Notes: generated from the sequence alone by a model not told the origin. 64,000 nucleotides of DNA from Sulfuricella denitrificans (GCA_002632355.1 NSJJ01000014.1:1-64000), one strand, 5' to 3'; positions 27,728-36,739 are shown, counted from the first letter of the stretch. Made by a program: numbers and translations.

Positions 27728-28383
27728 ACGACATGGCCCTGCTGCTCTGGGCACGCGGTCCTGGCCTGCAGATCGCCCTGGTCGTCTTCATTGCCGGGAT
27801 GCTGCTCAAGCTGTTCGAAATCTTCAGCCTGGGGCGCAAAAAAGACCTTTCCACCCCGCGCCCGGGCAAGGCCTGGAGCGGATTGAAGACCATCTTCAGC
27901 CGCTCGCTGCCGGACAAAACCCTGCTGAAACGAAGCTTCCCGACCTACCTCATGGGCTATACCTTCCATATTGGTTTTTTCATCGCCCTGCTGTTCCTTG
28001 CGCCCCACATCGAACTGTTCCGCAACACCACCGGCCTGGGCTGGCCGGCATTGCCGGGCGCGCTGGTGGACGGCATTTCCCTCCTGACCATCGTGGCGCT
28101 GCTGCTGATGCTGGGCTACCGCCTCTACCATCCGGTCAAGCGCTTCCTCTCCACCTTCGACGATTACGCTTCCTGGGCACTGACCATGGCCCCGCTGCTG
28201 AGCGGCTACCTGGCTTTCCACCACCTGCTGCTGCCCTACACCCAGATGCTGGCGCTGCACATCCTGAGCGTGGAACTGCTGCTGGTCTGCATGCCCTTCA
28301 CCAAACTCTTTCATACCGTCTCGCTGTTCATCTCCCGCTGGTATAACGGCGATGCGCTGGGGCATAAGGGGGCGAGATTATGA
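27724..28383 (+). CDS. Isp1: membrane b-type cytochrome of Isp-type hydrogenase
   Basis: A 219-aa integral membrane protein with about five hydrophobic helices. Histidines in FHIGFF, FHHLLLPY and LALHILSVE could bind haem b. It resembles NarI/DsrM-type cytochrome subunits. In Isp hydrogenases it passes electrons from the small subunit across the membrane to Isp2 or quinone. It overlaps hynS by 4 bp, and its stop overlaps the first micro-ORF (ATGA). Confidence 0.88.
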   Translation: MNDMALLLWARGPGLQIALVVFIAGMLLKLFEIFSLGRKKDLSTPRPGKAWSGLKTIFSRSLPDKTLLKRSFPTYLMGYTFHIGFFIALLFLAPHIELFRNTTGLGWPALPGALVDGISLLTIVALLLMLGYRLYHPVKRFLSTFDDYASWALTMAPLLSGYLAFHHLLLPYTQMLALHILSVELLLVCMPFTKLFHTVSLFISRWYNGDALGHKGARL

Positions 28384-28493
28384 GCAAGGAGCAGGGCCCG
28401 CGCGAAGCGTGGGTGCGACTGGCCGCGAATAATCTCGGTTGCCGACACAACGGTAGCGGACACTGCGACAATCGTTCGGAGGCAACGTTATGA
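28380..28493 (+). CDS. 37-codon micro-ORF A in hydrogenase operon (tandem copy 1)
   Basis: ATG at 28380 overlaps the isp1 stop (ATGA). It reads MSKEQGPREAWVRLAANNLG and continues to a TGA at 28491-28493, which overlaps the next ATG. A GGAGG lies 7 nt before that next start. It is exactly one 111-bp repeat unit. The coupled start/stop layout favours translation. Against it, 9 or 10 of the roughly 12 differences from copy B change the amino acid, so the peptide sequence itself may not be under selection. Confidence 0.5.
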   Translation: MSKEQGPREAWVRLAANNLGCRHNGSGHCDNRSEATL

Positions 28494-28600
28494 GCAAGGA
28501 GCAGGGCCCGTGCGAAGCATGGGTGCGACTGGCCGCGAATAATCTCGGTTGCCGACGCAGCGGTAACAGATACAGTGACACTCGTTCGGAGGAAACATTA
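28380..28600 (+). repeat. two tandem 111-bp repeats between isp1 and isp2
   Basis: Units 28380-28490 and 28491-28600 are about 89% identical. The first 66 bp are almost invariant (2 changes) and the rest more diverged. Each unit runs from one ATG to the next and ends with TTCGGAGG, an SD sequence for the following start. The unit may be a mobile or expandable spacer. The minus strand reads PVAPTLRAGPAPC in one frame, a type of sequence that I associate with dispersed non-coding repeats in proteobacteria. Confidence 0.88.
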
Positions 28601-28603
28601 TGA
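28490..28603 (+). CDS. 37-codon micro-ORF B in hydrogenase operon (tandem copy 2)
   Basis: Second copy of the micro-ORF: ATG 28490, reading MSKEQGPCEAWVRLAANNLG..., with its TGA at 28601-28603 overlapping the isp2 ATG. It has GGAGG at 28478-28482 with 7-nt spacing. Residues 1-22 differ from copy A only at position 8 (Arg to Cys), while the last 15 residues diverge. Function unknown; see the repeat entry for the non-coding alternative. Confidence 0.5.
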   Translation: MSKEQGPCEAWVRLAANNLGCRRSGNRYSDTRSEETL

Positions 28604-29868
28604 CTGCCTCCCTGCAACGCGGCCTTAACGCCTTTCGCGAGGTGATGGACGCCCCCATCGCCAGCTTTTTCAACAGTTGCGTACATTGCGGGCTATGTGC
28701 CGATGCCTGCCTGTTCCACACCGAGACCGGCGACCCGAAATATACCCCGATCCACAAGCTGGAGCCCTTGCGCAAGTTGTGGAAGCGCGAATACACCCTG
28801 CTCGGCAAGCTGGCAGCGCTGGTCGGCCTGGGCGCAACCGTCAGCGATGCGGAGCTGGAGGAATGGAGCCCGCTGGTGTACGACAGCTGTACCCTGTGCG
28901 GGCGTTGCACCCTGGTGTGCCCGGTGGGCAACGACATCACCTACATGATCCGCAAGATGCGCGAAGGCATGGCGGCTTCCGGCCACGCGCCGGCGGGGCT
29001 GGTCGAGGCCTCGCGAAGAACCATTGAACTGGGCAGCCCGATGGGCATCCAGACCAAGGCATTCATGGCCCAGGTGCGTGGGCAGGAAGAGGAAACCGGT
29101 ATCGATATCCCGGTGGATCAGGCCGGGGCGGATTACCTGGTGATCATGTCCTCGATGGAAATCCTCGGCTACCCGGAATACCTCGGCTCGCTGGCGCGCA
29201 TTTTCAAACAGGCCGGGATCAGCTGGACGGTTTCCAGCGAAGCCTTCGAGGCCACCAACAGCGGCATCCAGATCGGCGTTTCCGACATCGCCCGGCAAAT
29301 CGTCGCGCGCGTGGTCGATGCGGCGGAAAAACTCGGCGTGAAATACGTCATCAGCCCGGAATGCGGGCATGCCTTCACCGCCCTGCGCTGGGAAGGCCCG
29401 AACCTCATCGGCCGGCCTTACAAATTCGAAGTGGTGCACATCCTGGAACTGCTCGACCAGTTGCGCAGGGATGGCCGGCTCAAAACCGAGGGCAAAACCG
29501 GCGAGGCGCTCACCCTGCACGACCCCTGCCAGATCGTGCGGCGCGGCGGCATCGTGGCCGAGCCGCGCCACCTGGTCAACATGGTCGCCAGCGACTTCCG
29601 AGAAATGGAAGACCCCGGCATGTACAACTGGTGCTGCGGCGGCGGGGGCGGCGTATCGGCGATCACCGAGGCCGAGGAACTGCGCTTCAAGGTATTCAGA
29701 ATCAAGAAGCGCCAGATCGAAGGCACGGGCGCGGGCACCATGGTCACCGCCTGCGCCAACTGCCGCAATGTGCTCGAGGAAGGCCTGGAGCACTACAAGA
29801 TGGACACCAGAATGATCGGCATCACCGAACTGGTGGCCGAACATCTTAAACAGGAAGACGCATCATGA
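28600..29868 (+). CDS. Isp2: HdrD-like iron-sulfur protein of Isp-type hydrogenase
   Basis: A 422-aa cytoplasmic electron carrier. Two ferredoxin-type [4Fe-4S] motifs occur near the N-terminus (CVHCGLCADAC at about 27-37 and CTLCGRCTLVC at about 97-107). Two CCG domains follow, including WCCGGGGGVSA and ACANCRNVLEEG. This is the heterodisulfide-reductase HdrD/DsrK architecture. It overlaps the large-subunit gene by 4 bp. Confidence 0.9.
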   Translation: MTASLQRGLNAFREVMDAPIASFFNSCVHCGLCADACLFHTETGDPKYTPIHKLEPLRKLWKREYTLLGKLAALVGLGATVSDAELEEWSPLVYDSCTLCGRCTLVCPVGNDITYMIRKMREGMAASGHAPAGLVEASRRTIELGSPMGIQTKAFMAQVRGQEEETGIDIPVDQAGADYLVIMSSMEILGYPEYLGSLARIFKQAGISWTVSSEAFEATNSGIQIGVSDIARQIVARVVDAAEKLGVKYVISPECGHAFTALRWEGPNLIGRPYKFEVVHILELLDQLRRDGRLKTEGKTGEALTLHDPCQIVRRGGIVAEPRHLVNMVASDFREMEDPGMYNWCCGGGGGVSAITEAEELRFKVFRIKKRQIEGTGAGTMVTACANCRNVLEEGLEHYKMDTRMIGITELVAEHLKQEDAS

Positions 29869-31634
29869 GCCAGCGTATCGTCGTCGACCCCATCACCCGC
29901 ATCGAAGGCCACCTGCGCATCGAGGCGGAAACCAGCGATTCGGGAATCATCACCCGCGCCTCCAGCGCCGGCACCATGGTGCGCGGCATCGAAATCATCC
30001 TGCGAGGCCGCGACCCTCGCGATGCCTGGGCTTTTGCGCAGCGCATCTGCGGCGTGTGCACGCTGGTGCATGGCATCGCCTCGGTGCGCGCGGTGGAAAA
30101 CGCTCTCGATTACAAGATTCCGCCCAACGCCCAGTTGATCCGCAACCTGATGATCGCGGCCCAGTATGTCCACGATCATGTGATGCACTTCTACCACCTG
30201 CACGCGCTCGACTGGGTGGACGTGGTCTCGGCGCTCCAGGCCGATCCGAAAAAAACCTCGGAACTGGCGCAGAGCCTGTCGGGCTATGCCAAATCCTCGC
30301 CGGGCTATTTCGCCGATACGCAGAAGAAGCTCAAGACCTTCGTCGAATCCGGCCAGTTGGGCATTTTCAGCAACGGCTACTGGGGCCACCCGGCCTACAA
30401 GCTGCCGCCCGAGGCCAACCTGATGGCTGTGGCGCATTACTTCGAAGCCCTGCTGTGGCAAAGGGACGTGGCGCAACTGCACACCATTTTTGGTGGCAAG
30501 AATCCGCATCCCAATTTCGTGGTGGGCGGCGTGCCCTGCGCCATCAGTGTCCACCCCGGGCATCAGGGCCGTGGCAAGGGCCCCCACTATCGCGGCGGCG
30601 CCGGGGCGACCGCGCTCAACATGGTAGGACTGGAAAAAGTCAAAGCCATCATCGCCCAGATGCGCGATTTCGTGGATCAGGTGTATGTGCCGGACACGCT
30701 CGCCATCGCCGGGTTCTACAAGGACTGGGCTACCCAGGGCGAAGGCATCGGCAATTTCATGACCTACGGCGATTTCCCGGAAAAGGGCATGGACGACCCG
30801 GCCAGCTTCCTGATTCCTTCCGGAGTGATCCTCGACCGCGATCTGAGCAAGATCCACCCGGTGGACCTCAATGCCGACGACCAGATTCAGGAATACGTCG
30901 CCCACTCCTGGTACGACTACAGCGGCGGCAAGGAAAAAGGCCTCCATCCCTATCAGGGCGAAACCAAGCTCAATTACACCGGGCCCAAGCCGCCCTATCA
31001 GCATCTGGATACCGACGCCTCCTACTCCTGGCTAAAGTCTCCGCGCTGGCGTGGCAAGGCGGTCGAGGTCGGCCCGCTGGCACGGGTGCTGATGCTGTAC
31101 GCCAGGGGGCATGAACAGACCAAAGATCTGGTCGGCATGGCGCTGAGCAAGCTCGACCTGCCGGTCGGCGCCCTGTACTCCACCCTCGGCCGCACTGCCG
31201 CGCGCACGCTGGAAACCAAGATCATCGTAGATGCCATGCAGGGCTGGTACGACCAGTTGCTGGCCAACATCAAGGCAGGCGATGTGCGCACCTTCAACGA
31301 AACCCTGTGGGAGCCTTCATCCTGGCCTGCCCTGGCCAAAGGCGTGGGCTATACCGAAGCACCGCGCGGCGCGCTGGCGCACTGGATCGTCATCAAGGAC
31401 CAGATCATCGACAACTATCAGGCAGTCGTCCCTTCCACCTGGAACGCCGGGCCGCGCGACCCGGCTGGGCAGGATGGCCCTTACGAAGCCGCGCTCAAGG
31501 GGCACAAGCTGCACGACCCGAAACAGCCGATCGAGATCCTGCGCACCATCCACAGCTTCGACCCCTGCATCGCCTGCGCCGTGCACGTGGTGGATCCGGC
31601 AGGTGAAGAGCTGGTGCAGGTCAAGGTAATATAG
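29865..31634 (+). CDS. hynL: [NiFe] hydrogenase large subunit, Isp-type
   Basis: Carries the Ni-Fe(CN)2CO site that oxidises H2. The 589-aa protein has the L1 motif RICGVC (about 63-68) and the C-terminal L2 motif DPCIACAVH, giving all four nickel-ligand cysteines. The protease encoded at 25763 should cut after that His, removing VVDPAGEELVQVKVI. The gene order S-Isp1-Isp2-L is diagnostic of the Isp group. Confidence 0.95.
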   Translation: MSQRIVVDPITRIEGHLRIEAETSDSGIITRASSAGTMVRGIEIILRGRDPRDAWAFAQRICGVCTLVHGIASVRAVENALDYKIPPNAQLIRNLMIAAQYVHDHVMHFYHLHALDWVDVVSALQADPKKTSELAQSLSGYAKSSPGYFADTQKKLKTFVESGQLGIFSNGYWGHPAYKLPPEANLMAVAHYFEALLWQRDVAQLHTIFGGKNPHPNFVVGGVPCAISVHPGHQGRGKGPHYRGGAGATALNMVGLEKVKAIIAQMRDFVDQVYVPDTLAIAGFYKDWATQGEGIGNFMTYGDFPEKGMDDPASFLIPSGVILDRDLSKIHPVDLNADDQIQEYVAHSWYDYSGGKEKGLHPYQGETKLNYTGPKPPYQHLDTDASYSWLKSPRWRGKAVEVGPLARVLMLYARGHEQTKDLVGMALSKLDLPVGALYSTLGRTAARTLETKIIVDAMQGWYDQLLANIKAGDVRTFNETLWEPSSWPALAKGVGYTEAPRGALAHWIVIKDQIIDNYQAVVPSTWNAGPRDPAGQDGPYEAALKGHKLHDPKQPIEILRTIHSFDPCIACAVHVVDPAGEELVQVKVI

Positions 31635-31654
31635 GCATAACCCAAGGGCATCTC

Positions 31655-32470
31655 ATGGAACAACTACCCGCCAATTTTTCCGCGCTGCTGGCGCTGGTTT
31701 TCGCGCTTGGCATGCGGCACGGTTTCGACCCCGACCACCTCGCCACCATCGACGGCCTGACCCGCTTCAACGCCGCCGCCGAACGGCGCGTTTCGCGCTG
31801 GTGCGGCTTCCTGTTTTCGCTTGGGCATGGCGTCATCGTCATGGCGGTCGCCATCAGCGTCGGCGTGCTGGCGCAGGAATGGAAAGCCCCACTCTGGCTG
31901 GAGGATGCAGGCGCCTGGATTTCGATTATTTTTCTGACTCTGCTGGGGCTGATGAACCTGGCTGCCGTGCTGAAAGCCGCCCCTGACCAGGTGGTGCGCC
32001 CGATTGGCCTCAAGGGCCGCCTGTTCGCGCGCCTCCAGCATGCCAGCCACCCGGCACTGGTCGCCCTGGTCGGCGCCCTGTTCGCTTTGTCTTTCGACAC
32101 CATGAGCCAGGCCGCCCTGTTTTCCGTCACCGCCGCCGGTCTGGGTGGATGGGAGTATTCATTGCTGATGGGTGGCACATTCATGCTCGGCATGATGCTG
32201 ACCGACGGCCTCAACGGCCTGTGGATTTCCCGCCTCATCCAGCGCAGCAGGCAGATGGCCTGTCTGGCTTCGCGCGTCATGAGCCTGTCAATCGCTTCCC
32301 TGAGCCTGCTGGTGGCGGCATTCGGCACCGCAAAGTATTTCTCGCCCGCAGTGGATGCCTGGAGCGAGGGGCGGGAATTGATGCTGGGGTTGGCCGTCAT
32401 CGCCGTGGTGGCGGGCAGCTTCCTGCTTGCGCTAAGATTGTCCCGCGCACCCTTGCCCGCTGATGCATGA
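31655..32470 (+). CDS. nickel transporter, NiCoT (HoxN/HupN) family
   Basis: A 271-aa membrane protein with about seven or eight hydrophobic segments. The NiCoT signature RHGFDPDHLATIDGLTR in helix II and FSLGHGVIVM in helix III are clear. It imports Ni2+ for the hydrogenase active site. It starts 20 bp after hynL and overlaps hypA by 8 bp, fitting a Ni-supply role. It is shorter than HoxN itself (about 350 aa). Confidence 0.9.
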   Translation: MEQLPANFSALLALVFALGMRHGFDPDHLATIDGLTRFNAAAERRVSRWCGFLFSLGHGVIVMAVAISVGVLAQEWKAPLWLEDAGAWISIIFLTLLGLMNLAAVLKAAPDQVVRPIGLKGRLFARLQHASHPALVALVGALFALSFDTMSQAALFSVTAAGLGGWEYSLLMGGTFMLGMMLTDGLNGLWISRLIQRSRQMACLASRVMSLSIASLSLLVAAFGTAKYFSPAVDAWSEGRELMLGLAVIAVVAGSFLLALRLSRAPLPADA

Positions 32471-32801
32471 AATGTCGCTCGCCGAGAGCGTGCTGGAAAT
32501 TATCGAAAACAGCGCTGCGCAGCATGACAGCAACAAGGTCCACGCCGTCTGGCTGGAAATCGGCCAGCTTGCCGGGGTCGAAGTGGAAGCCATGCGCTTC
32601 TGCTTCGACGCCGTGACGCGTGGCAGCATCGCGGATGGTGCGCGGCTGGAAATCATCGCAACCCCAGGCCGGGGACGCTGCCTGAGCTGCGGCAAATCGA
32701 TGCCCCTGATCGAGCGTTATGATCTTTGCCCCGAGTGCGACATGCCGCTGGAAGTCACCGGCGGCACGGAAATGCGGGTCAAGGAACTGGAAATGGAATA
32801 A
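32463..32801 (+). CDS. hypA: hydrogenase nickel-incorporation zinc protein HypA
   Basis: 112 aa. It begins MHEMSLAES with the N-terminal His2 nickel ligand. The zinc site consists of CLSCG and CPEC. It works with HypB to insert nickel into the large subunit. It overlaps the transporter gene by 8 bp. Confidence 0.95.
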   Translation: MHEMSLAESVLEIIENSAAQHDSNKVHAVWLEIGQLAGVEVEAMRFCFDAVTRGSIADGARLEIIATPGRGRCLSCGKSMPLIERYDLCPECDMPLEVTGGTEMRVKELEME

Positions 32802-32810
32802 GGAAGATCA

Positions 32811-32942
32811 TTAACCGCAAAGGCGCGAAAGCGCAGAGAAAAAGCCAAAAACTTATCAAGATCCATGCTTACCTGCCGGGTAAATACCTGATCGCTTTCA
32901 CGGCCTTGCTTTCTTTGCGCCTTCGCGCCTTTGCGGTTCAAC
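32811..32942. repeat. 132-bp intergenic inverted-end repeat, copy 1
   Basis: Left end TTAACCGCAAAGGCGCGAAAGCG and right end GCGCCTTCGCGCCTTTGCGGTTCAA form long imperfect inverted termini around a unique centre. Copies 2 (46197-46328) and 3 (49149-49280) have the same ends and the same total length. This copy separates hypA from hypB inside the operon. It has no coding capacity. Confidence 0.88.
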
Positions 32943-32970
32943 TGCTTTTTGCAAACATACGGAGACCCTG

Positions 32971-33756
32971 ATGTGCACAACCTGCGGCTGCGGTGGCGGC
33001 GAACTGAAAATCGGCGGCAAGCCTCACGTGCATGGCCACGATCAGGGGGAATTGCGCTTCCGCCGTCCAAATCATGAACACAGCCATGAGCCTGTTCACG
33101 GCGAAACCTCGCGCCGGGTGCAGGTCGAGAAGGACATCCTGGCCAAGAACAACGCCTATGCGCAGAATAACCGTCAGCATTTCGCCACGCAGGGCATTTT
33201 TGCCCTGAACCTGGTCTCCAGCCCCGGCTCCGGCAAGACCACCCTGCTCACCCGCACCATCGAGCTGCTGCAGGGCGAGTTGCCGGTGGCAGTGATCGAA
33301 GGCGACCAGCAGACCAGCTTCGATGCCGAGCGCATCCGCGCCACCGGCGTTTCTGCTATACAGATCAACACCGGCAAGGGCTGCCACCTTGACGCCCACA
33401 TGATCGAACATGCGCTTGAAGATCTGAAACCGGCCGACCACAGCCTGCTGTTCATCGAAAATGTCGGCAACCTGGTGTGCCCCGCCAGCTTCGACCTGGG
33501 CGAGGCGCACAAAGTTGTCATCCTGTCCGTCACCGAAGGCGAGGACAAGCCACTCAAATACCCCGACATGTTCGCTGCCGCCGGCCTGATGCTGCTCAAC
33601 AAGGTCGATCTGTTGCCCTATCTTTCCTTCGATGTGCAAAAATGCGTCGAATATGCGCAACGGGTCAATCCCCACATCCGTGTGATCCTTACCTCCGCCA
33701 CCAGCGGGGAAGGCATGGGCGAATGGCTGGCCTGGCTGCGGTCGCGTGGCGCATGA
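32971..33756 (+). CDS. hypB: hydrogenase nickel-incorporation GTPase HypB
   Basis: A 261-aa GTPase. It has an N-terminal MCTTCGC nickel-binding motif, a short His-rich stretch (about 23-45), Walker [12 protein letters not shown], and GTPase motifs ending in [10 protein letters not shown]. It supplies nickel with HypA. Repeat copy 1 lies just upstream. Confidence 0.96.
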   Translation: MCTTCGCGGGELKIGGKPHVHGHDQGELRFRRPNHEHSHEPVHGETSRRVQVEKDILAKNNAYAQNNRQHFATQGIFALNLVSSPGSGKTTLLTRTIELLQGELPVAVIEGDQQTSFDAERIRATGVSAIQINTGKGCHLDAHMIEHALEDLKPADHSLLFIENVGNLVCPASFDLGEAHKVVILSVTEGEDKPLKYPDMFAAAGLMLLNKVDLLPYLSFDVQKCVEYAQRVNPHIRVILTSATSGEGMGEWLAWLRSRGA

Positions 33757-33781
33757 TCCATACAGAAACAAGGAGAGGAAG

Positions 33782-34111
33782 ATGAGAGCATTGCTCCTGG
33801 CCGGCTTGATGGCCATGATTTTCCCGGCTCAGGCCGATGTTTACCGATGCCAGGATACGGGCGGCAAAACCATTTATCAGGAAGCGCCCTGTGAAAAGGC
33901 CAATCTGACCACGGTAAAAAAACTGGAGAAGCCCGTGGGCGAACCTTCACCAGAAGCCATTGAGAAGGCACAGGCGGAATCCAGGGCAATGGTTCAGCGC
34001 TATAACGAGCGCAAGAAAACCGAGCAGGAATCCGCCCGAAAAGAAACAGAAAAGGCAAAAGTTCAGCAAAATACTGAGCACCCCGACGAGCACGATGCTG
34101 GAGAAAATTAG
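33782..34111 (+). CDS. DUF4124-domain secreted protein inside the hyp operon
   Basis: 109 aa from the ATG at 33782 (AGGAGAGGAAG upstream). The signal peptide ends at FPAQA, followed by DVYRCQDTGGKTIYQEAPC, a typical DUF4124 start with two cysteines, and a charged helical tail. It is not a known hydrogenase maturation factor. It overlaps hypF by 17 bp, so it is translated with the hyp genes. Related in type to 8325-8735. Confidence 0.85.
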   Translation: MRALLLAGLMAMIFPAQADVYRCQDTGGKTIYQEAPCEKANLTTVKKLEKPVGEPSPEAIEKAQAESRAMVQRYNERKKTEQESARKETEKAKVQQNTEHPDEHDAGEN

Positions 34112-36431
34112 CGGGCCCGCAACTCCGCTCTCCACCCGCATCCGCATCCGCGGCCAGGTTCAGGGCGTCGGTTTCCGCCCTTTCGTCTATCGCCTGGCTC
34201 AGGAACTGGGCCTCTCCGGCTGGGTGCGCAACGACGGCGAGGGCGTGAAAATCGCCGCTCAGGGCGATGAAAAAGCCATTCTCGACCTGCTCCGCCGCCT
34301 CAAGTCGGACGCCCCGCCCCTGGCGCGCGTCGACACAGTCGAAATCGAAGACAACGCTGTCCCAGCAAGCTTTCATGATTTTTCCATACACGAAAGCCAG
34401 GGCGGCCCGGCCCTCACCGGCATCGCGCCTGATACCGCCACCTGCCCCGCCTGCCTGGCCGAACTGTTCGACCCGGCCGACCGCCGCTACCGCTACCCCT
34501 TCATCAACTGCACCGACTGCGGCCCGCGCTACACCATCACCCGACATCTGCCCTATGACCGGCCTTACACCAGCATGGCCCGTTTTCCACTGTGCCCGGA
34601 GTGCGACCGGGAATACCGCGATCCGGCAACACGCCGCTTTCATGCCGAGCCCAACGCCTGTTCGCTGTGCGGCCCGCAGCTTTCCCTGTGCGATGCTACC
34701 GGGCAAAACATCGAAACGCAGGATATCGTCGCAACGACCGTAGCCCTGCTCAAGGCAGGACAAATTCTCGCCATCAAGGGGCTGGGTGGTTTTCACCTTG
34801 CCTGCGATGCCCGCAATGCCGCGTCTGTGGCCATTTTGCGCGAACGCAAGCAGCGCGAGGAAAAACCCTTTGCCGTCATGGCGGCCAACGCGGCAGCGCT
34901 GAACCAGATAGTCATGATGAGCACAGCGGAAACAGAACTGCTGCAGACCCGTGAACGCCCCATTGTGCTGCTGCGCAAGCAGCCGATTTGCGATGCGGCA
35001 TTGCCGGGCATTGCGCCTGGCATTGCCTGGCTCGGCGCAATGTTGCCCTATACGCCACTGCAATTCCTGCTGTTTCATGAAGCAGCGGGTCGCCCGCCCG
35101 GCATCGAATGGCTGTCCCGGCCCCAGGACCTGCTGCTGCTGATGACCAGCGCCAATCCCTGCGGCGAACCGCTGGTCATCAGCAACGACGAAGCACCGGC
35201 GCGTCTCTCCGGCATTGCCGATGCCTTCGTGCTGCACGACCGCGACATCGTGGTACGCTGCGACGACTCCGTGGTGAGGAGCACTGCCGCTGTGACGCCT
35301 GGCGATCATTTTCACTTCATCCGCCGCGCCCGCGGCTACACCCCGCGCGCCATTACCCTGCCCCAATCCGGCCCCTCCGTGCTGGCCTGCGGCGGCTGGT
35401 TCAAGAACACGGTATGCCTGACGCGCGGCAACGAGGCCTTCATTTCCCAGCACCTGGGCGATCTCGACAACGCGCCGACCTGCGAGGCACTGGAAGAAAC
35501 GGTAGCGCATCTGATGGACGTGCTGCAAATCCGGCCCGAGATCGTGGCCCACGATCTGCATCCGGACTTTCACAGCACCCGCTTCGGGCTGGAATTTGCA
35601 GGCGAGCGCGGCATACCGGCGCTGGCAGTGCAGCATCACCACGCCCACATTGCTGCCGTGCTGGCCGAGCATGGCATTGCAGCACCCGTGCTGGGGCTGG
35701 CGCTCGATGGGGTCGGCCTCGGCAGCGACGGGTCGGCCTGGGGCGGCGAATTGCTCAAAGTGGATGGCACAGGATTCGAACGCCTCGGCCATCTCGCCCC
35801 GCTGCCACTGCCAGGCGGCGACCGCGCCGCGCGCGAGCCGTGGCGCATGGCGGCCAGCGCCCTGCACCGGCTTGGGCGGGGCGGGGAAATCAGCCAGCGC
35901 TTCGCCACGCCTGCCGCCGGGATGTTGCATCAGATGCTGGAGAAGGGCATCAATACGCCATCCACGTCGAGCTGCGGGCGCCTGTTCGACGCCGCTGCCG
36001 GGCTGCTGCGGGTCAAGGACATGGCCAGCTTCGAAGGGCAGGCGGCCATGCTGCTGGAAGGGCTGGCAGAAGTGCATGGCCCGGCGATGCCTTTGCACCA
36101 TGGTTATGAATTCACTGCGGATGGCACGCTGGATTTACTCCCCCTGCTCGGCGCCCTGGCGGACACCTCCGATCCGGCCTTCGGCGCGGCGCTGTTTCAT
36201 GCTACCTTGGCGCAGGGACTGACGGCATGGGTGATGCAGGCCGCGCAGCGCAGTGATATCAGAATTGTCGCACTGGGCGGCGGCTGTTTCCTCAACGCCA
36301 TCCTCAGCCGGAACCTGCGCGAATCGCTGACCGGAGCAGGATTGACTGTTCTTGAAGCGCAGCAGGTGCCACCCAACGATGGCGGCCTGAGCCTGGGGCA
36401 GGCGTGGGTGGCGATGCAGCATCGCACTTGA
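34095..36431 (+). CDS. hypF: carbamoyltransferase HypF
   Basis: 778 aa from the ATG at 34095, starting inside the previous gene. The N-terminal acylphosphatase domain (RIRGQVQGVGFRPFVYRLA) is followed by paired zinc-finger motifs (CPACLAELFD...CTDCGPRYT), a YrdC-like domain and a Kae1-like domain with HHHAHIAAVLAEHG. It makes the thiocarbamate on HypE that becomes the CN ligands. Full length. Confidence 0.96.
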   Translation: MLEKISGPATPLSTRIRIRGQVQGVGFRPFVYRLAQELGLSGWVRNDGEGVKIAAQGDEKAILDLLRRLKSDAPPLARVDTVEIEDNAVPASFHDFSIHESQGGPALTGIAPDTATCPACLAELFDPADRRYRYPFINCTDCGPRYTITRHLPYDRPYTSMARFPLCPECDREYRDPATRRFHAEPNACSLCGPQLSLCDATGQNIETQDIVATTVALLKAGQILAIKGLGGFHLACDARNAASVAILRERKQREEKPFAVMAANAAALNQIVMMSTAETELLQTRERPIVLLRKQPICDAALPGIAPGIAWLGAMLPYTPLQFLLFHEAAGRPPGIEWLSRPQDLLLLMTSANPCGEPLVISNDEAPARLSGIADAFVLHDRDIVVRCDDSVVRSTAAVTPGDHFHFIRRARGYTPRAITLPQSGPSVLACGGWFKNTVCLTRGNEAFISQHLGDLDNAPTCEALEETVAHLMDVLQIRPEIVAHDLHPDFHSTRFGLEFAGERGIPALAVQHHHAHIAAVLAEHGIAAPVLGLALDGVGLGSDGSAWGGELLKVDGTGFERLGHLAPLPLPGGDRAAREPWRMAASALHRLGRGGEISQRFATPAAGMLHQMLEKGINTPSTSSCGRLFDAAAGLLRVKDMASFEGQAAMLLEGLAEVHGPAMPLHHGYEFTADGTLDLLPLLGALADTSDPAFGAALFHATLAQGLTAWVMQAAQRSDIRIVALGGGCFLNAILSRNLRESLTGAGLTVLEAQQVPPNDGGLSLGQAWVAMQHRT

Positions 36432-36442
36432 TTGTCTATTTT

Positions 36443-36464
36443 GTACATTTTATACTTAATGTAC
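36443..36464. promoter_or_regulatory. palindromic operator/promoter of the antitoxin-toxin pair
   Basis: GTACATT-TTATACTT-AATGTAC: 7-bp inverted arms around an A/T-rich centre containing a TATACT -10-like element, 24 bp upstream of the antitoxin start. Type II modules are usually autorepressed through such sites. Confidence 0.55.
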
Positions 36465-36487
36465 TTTTTAACCCGAGGAACTGCGCC

Positions 36488-36739
36488 ATGCGAACCATTT
36501 CCGCCACTGAAGCCAAACAGGGACTTGCCGGCGTCCTGGATGCCGCCATGCGTGAGCCGGTCGTGATCCAGCGCCAGAAACGCAATGTGGCCGTGGTTCT
36601 ATCCATGCAAGACTATGAACGGCTTACCCGGCTCAATGTGAGCGAATTCCAGCGTTTTTGCGACCGCGTGGGTAATGACGCGGCCGCCAGCGGTTTGAGC
36701 GAAGAAACCTTGAATCAACTGCTTGCCCGCGATGACTGA
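36488..36739 (+). CDS. type II antitoxin, Phd/YefM-like
   Basis: An 83-aa protein. The N-terminal half (ISATEAKQGLAGVLDAAMREPVVIQRQKRNVAVVLSMQDYERL) has the Phd/YefM DNA-binding pattern. The C-terminal tail would bind the toxin. It overlaps the PIN toxin gene by 8 bp and lies between hypF and hypC, where no such gene is needed for hydrogenase assembly. Confidence 0.88.
   Translation: MRTISATEAKQGLAGVLDAAMREPVVIQRQKRNVAVVLSMQDYERLTRLNVSEFQRFCDRVGNDAAASGLSEETLNQLLARDD

Noticed and set aside
28378-28940. minus-strand ORFs reading PVAPTLRAGPAPC in the isp1-isp2 spacer
   Set aside because: They come from the tandem repeat and the antisense of isp2; treated as repeat-derived.
33618-36101. 827-aa minus-strand ORF
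   Set aside because: Antisense of hypF; no domain and the plus strand is unambiguous.
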